This document shows, piece after piece, positions 61,295 to 64,000 of a DNA stretch of 64,000 bases (within the stretch, counting starts at the first letter, position 1; each line of letters begins with the position of its first letter). A program made the translations under genes and the position numbers. Source of the DNA: Tectiglobus sp965224045 (GTDB lineage: Bacteria > Pseudomonadota > Alphaproteobacteria > Rhizobiales > Hyphomicrobiaceae); the NCBI GenBank assembly GCA_965224045.1, contig CBDCYD010000014.1, positions 248,001 to 312,000 of the forward strand, given 5' to 3'. The notes below the pieces were generated by a model. The model worked only from the letters and a program-made list of their open reading frames with translations. It was not told where the DNA came from and did not search any database.

Positions 61295-62604
61295 TGTACA
61301 CACTCCGCATACAAGCGGCGCTGGTCGTTGCCGGTAACCTTCATGCGCACCATCGTTCCTGGCTGCAAATTGGGCTTCGATGCCGGGTCCACGGCGACTT
61401 CAGTAAACTGAGGCGTACGTCCGATGTCGCAACGCTCGATCAATACGTCAAGCTCGCGGCCCTTTTGCGCGGCGAGGAACGCACCGAGCCGGGCGGCGGC
61501 CCTGTCGCGCAGGCGTGCGGCGCGCTCCTTCACGGTGGCCCGGTCAACCTGCGGCATGCGGGCGGCAGGCGTGCCGGGGCGCGGTGAATACGGAAACACG
61601 TGCAGGTAGGTGAGGTCGCAGGCCTCGACGAGTTCGAGCGTATTGGCGAACATTGCCTCGGTCTCGGTCGGAAAGCCCGCGATGAGATCGGCGCCGAACG
61701 CGATGTCCGGCCGCAACGCGCGGGCTTTGCGGCAGAACGCGATTGCTTCGTCGCGCGAGTGGCGGCGCTTCATGCGCTTCAAAACGAGGTCGTCACCCGC
61801 CTGCAACGAGAGATGAAGGTGGGGCATGAGACGCGGTTCTTCGGCAATGCAGGCGAGCAGGTGGTCGTCGATCTCGACCTGGTCAATCGATGACAGACGC
61901 AGGCGTTCAAGTTCCGGCACGTGCCGCAAGATCTGGCGCACCAACCGGCCGAGGCCCTTACCGCCGGGCAGATCACCGCCGTAGGAGGTGATGTCGACAC
62001 CGGTCAGAACGACCTCGCGGTGACCGGTCTCGACCAATCGGCTAATCTGGTCGACGACGTGGCCTGCCGGGACCGAGCGCGACGGGCCGCGACCAAAAGG
62101 AATGATGCAGAACGTGCAGCGGTGATCGCAGCCGTTCTGGACCTGCACATAGGCGCGGGCCCGCGTTGCAAATCCGTCGACCAGGTGGCCTGCCGTTTCG
62201 CGAACGCTCATGATGTCGTTGACGCGAACGCGCTCGGCCTCGTCCACCATCAACGCCCGATAGGTGGCAGCGTCGAGCTTTTCGGCATTGCCGATGACAT
62301 GGTCGACCTCGGCCATTTCCGCGAAGCGCTGCGTTTCCGTCTGGGCGGCGCATCCCGTGACGATGATCCGGGCGCCGGGATCTTGGCGGCGGCGGCGGCG
62401 AATGGTTTGAGCGGCCTGGCGAACGGCCTCGGCAGTGACGGCGCAGGTGTTGACAATGATGGTTTTCCGGTCGAGCCCGCCGGCCGTGGCCTGGCGGCGC
62501 ATCACTTCGGACTCATAGGCGTTGAGACGGCAGCCGAGCGTAATGATCTCGGGCTGATCGCCAGCGCCGTCGTCATCCAGATCTTGCCGGGATTGCTGCG
62601 CCAC
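61291..62604 (-). CDS. mtaB: tRNA (N6-threonylcarbamoyladenosine-37-C2)-methylthiotransferase MtaB
   Basis: A protein of 437 aa with three domains. The N-terminal UPF0004 domain has TLGCRLNAYESEVMRRQA and VNTCAVTAEAVRQ; the radical SAM core has the CxxxCxxC motif in GCDHRCTFCIIPFGRG; a C-terminal TRAM domain follows. It makes ms2t6A37. The GTG at 62604, with GAGG upstream, is preferred over a TTG at 62616. It overlaps ftsY by 4 bp and starts 2 bp after the dapF stop, so the genes are coupled. Confidence 0.94.
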   Translation of the reverse strand: MAQQSRQDLDDDGAGDQPEIITLGCRLNAYESEVMRRQATAGGLDRKTIIVNTCAVTAEAVRQAAQTIRRRRRQDPGARIIVTGCAAQTETQRFAEMAEVDHVIGNAEKLDAATYRALMVDEAERVRVNDIMSVRETAGHLVDGFATRARAYVQVQNGCDHRCTFCIIPFGRGPSRSVPAGHVVDQISRLVETGHREVVLTGVDITSYGGDLPGGKGLGRLVRQILRHVPELERLRLSSIDQVEIDDHLLACIAEEPRLMPHLHLSLQAGDDLVLKRMKRRHSRDEAIAFCRKARALRPDIAFGADLIAGFPTETEAMFANTLELVEACDLTYLHVFPYSPRPGTPAARMPQVDRATVKERAARLRDRAAARLGAFLAAQKGRELDVLIERCDIGRTPQFTEVAVDPASKPNLQPGTMVRMKVTGNDQRRLYAECVQ

Positions 62605-62605
62605 A

Positions 62606-63496
62606 TCAGGCCTCAATCGTCACGGCGCCGCTGCCATCGGCCCGGATCGTACCGCGAAATTCAAGCTCGGCCGGCCCCGACATCAAAATGCCGCCGCCTT
62701 CCGGCCAATAAAGCCGGAGATCGCCGCCCGGCACGGTGACCGTTGCCCGGCGTTGCAGGCGATCCGTGCGCGCGCCGCAAGCGAGAACAGCACAGGCGGC
62801 TGAGCCGCACGCCTGGGTCAGGCCAACACCGCGCTCCCAGGTTCGGATGCGCACCTTCGTCGGGCTCTGGACCTTGGCGATGGTGATGTTGGCGCGGTCC
62901 GGAAACAATGGGTGATTCTCCACCATGGGGCCGAACCTCTCGAGCGCCTGCGTGTCGACATCATCGACCCAAAATACGGCGTGCGGGTTGCCCATGTTAC
63001 AGACGGAGGGCGAGTGCAGGACGGGCGCGTCAATCGGGCCGATCTGCAATTCGATGCGGGTGGTATCCTGAAACTCCTCGCTCAGCGGGATTTCATCCCA
63101 GCGAAAGCGTGGCGCGCCCATGTCGACGGAGATGACACCAGGGCCTGGAAACGTCACCGGCAGGAGACCGCCCGTCGTTTCGAACGTCATGGTGTCCGCC
63201 GCGTTGCCTGACGATAACTGTTCGTCGCGGACGATCATCGCAACGCATCGCATGCCATTGCCGCAGGCGCCGGCCTCGGACCCGTCGGCGTTGAAAATCC
63301 TGACAAATGCAATCGTTCCGGGCGTGCGCGGCGGATCGATCACCATGAGTTGGTCGAACGCGGTCCGCGGATCCGCAGCGATGGCGCGCGCCTGATCACC
63401 GGCCACAACGACAGCGCCGGCGCGCGCGTCGGCGACCACGATCTGGTTGCCCAGGCCGTTCATTTTGAAGAATGGGATCGAAGCTGCTGCGCTCAT
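62606..63496 (-). CDS. dapF: diaminopimelate epimerase
   Basis: A protein of 296 aa. The catalytic Cys pair is in GACGNGMRC and in TQACGSAACAVLA; the N-terminus reads FFKMNGLGNQIVVADARAGA. It converts LL- to meso-diaminopimelate for peptidoglycan and lysine. The start is placed at the ATG at 63496; a GTG at 63499 precedes it. It is first in the dapF-mtaB-ftsY-yciB operon. Confidence 0.97.
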   Translation of the reverse strand: MSAAASIPFFKMNGLGNQIVVADARAGAVVVAGDQARAIAADPRTAFDQLMVIDPPRTPGTIAFVRIFNADGSEAGACGNGMRCVAMIVRDEQLSSGNAADTMTFETTGGLLPVTFPGPGVISVDMGAPRFRWDEIPLSEEFQDTTRIELQIGPIDAPVLHSPSVCNMGNPHAVFWVDDVDTQALERFGPMVENHPLFPDRANITIAKVQSPTKVRIRTWERGVGLTQACGSAACAVLACGARTDRLQRRATVTVPGGDLRLYWPEGGGILMSGPAELEFRGTIRADGSGAVTIEA

Positions 63497-63499
63497 CAC

Positions 63500-63965
63500 G
63501 CCTTATATGGCGGAGCCAGCGCCAAAGACAAACGGCGAATTGGCGCTGACGGGGACTGAACGTCTTGCCTGCCGGCCGCAGGATGCCGGCGTCGAGTGCT
63601 GTTGGCCGCGCGAAGAGCGAAATGCAACGCGCCTGTCGAACGGACGGTGCGCGCCAAGCCTTCCACGGATCAACGCCGGGTGCGGCCGATGGGCGTTTGC
63701 CAAAGGTTTAGGCAACCGTGATCGCACTATTGCCTTCGAATTAGGCATTGGTGATGCCGAATTCTACTCGCCCTTCATTTTCTATAATTTTTTCAATGCC
63801 TTTTGCGGTTGTATCGGTATGGCACGGTTCTTGATCACCTTGGCACTGTCGTCAGCAAGCCGCGAGCTTTTTTGGCGGATGCATAGAAAGCGAGCAGCCG
63901 GCAGTCCCGCGCAATCAAAGGCGCATGACCAGCCAGGCCGCCAATATTCAAGGGGCAACAGGGGC
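63500..63965. other. intergenic region with no recognised gene
   Basis: About 465 bp upstream of dapF. It includes an AT-rich stretch near 63775-63800 that may hold a promoter. Frames in this region do not look coding. Confidence 0.5.
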
Positions 63966-64000
63966 ATGGACAAGATACAACCGGGGGCAGACGTCTTCTT
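63966..64000 (+). CDS. possible 5' end of a gene running off the right edge
   Basis: An ATG at 63966 opens MDKIQPGADVF to the window end, preceded by GGGGC. It is too short to identify. Confidence 0.25.
   Translation, partial: MDKIQPGADVF

Noticed and set aside
63503..63973. Small minus-strand frames at the right edge
   Set aside because: They are Arg/Pro-rich and have no RBS or motif. They look like non-coding frames.

Overview
The window is a GC-rich chromosomal segment of an alphaproteobacterium, most likely in the Hyphomicrobiales (Rhizobiales). The inference rests on family content and gene order: ffs-dnaX-ybaB, an envC-like gene followed by ctpA, LpoA-like lipoprotein/rsmI/yraN/gshB, etfB-etfA-hbd, and dapF-mtaB-ftsY-yciB. 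No rRNA, convincing tRNA, CRISPR array or replication origin was seen. Most of the segment is housekeeping, with small accessory patches.

Layout. 0-7 kb: J-domain protein, rlmN, a complete IS with CTAG target duplication, then ctpA and envC-like genes. 6.6-11.3 kb: HIG1 protein, cobalamin adenosyltransferase, rhomboid protease, and etfB-etfA-hbd, a redox and 3-hydroxyacyl-CoA block. 11.4-21 kb: comM, gshB, yraN, rsmI, an LpoA-like lipoprotein, an AEC transporter, gluQRS and an AlkA-type glycosylase. 22-23.3 kb: a low-GC patch carrying a TIR-plus-membrane protein that abuts a carboxylesterase. 24-31 kb: HNH nuclease, ybaB, dnaX, the SRP RNA, a TetR regulator, a 264-bp MITE-like element and nudC. 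30.3-32 kb: a small accessory patch with a decayed gene, a DUF1508 mini-gene, an RHH-like gene and an IS1595 remnant. 32-42 kb: def, a racemase-like protein lacking the usual cysteines, metabolic and stress genes, a BCCT transporter and a cytosolic gamma-glutamyltransferase. 42-46 kb: an amidinotransferase and a folate operon (folB-folK-DHPS-like-folM) whose genes overlap by 4 bp. 47-52 kb: a two-subunit ThDP decarboxylase, a Cys/Met-type PLP enzyme and an aldehyde dehydrogenase. 52-56 kb: two small secreted twin-CX3C proteins on either side of asd, a bactofilin fused to a cadherin/CSPG-like domain, and a WYL regulator with palindromic operators. 56.6-63.5 kb: MFS, TetR, two yciB copies, ftsY, mtaB and dapF.

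Main points. (1) Between about 56.75 and 60.35 kb, seven +1 shifts break four consecutive recognisable genes, including the essential ftsY. They are better explained as sequence errors than as gene decay. (2) The most promising less-described biology is the pair of twin-CX3C secreted proteins, one of them in tandem with a bactofilin-CSPG fusion, and the TIR-transmembrane protein in an AT-rich insert. (3) Two families of short GC-rich tandem repeats (91-bp and 86-bp periods) occupy intergenic spaces.
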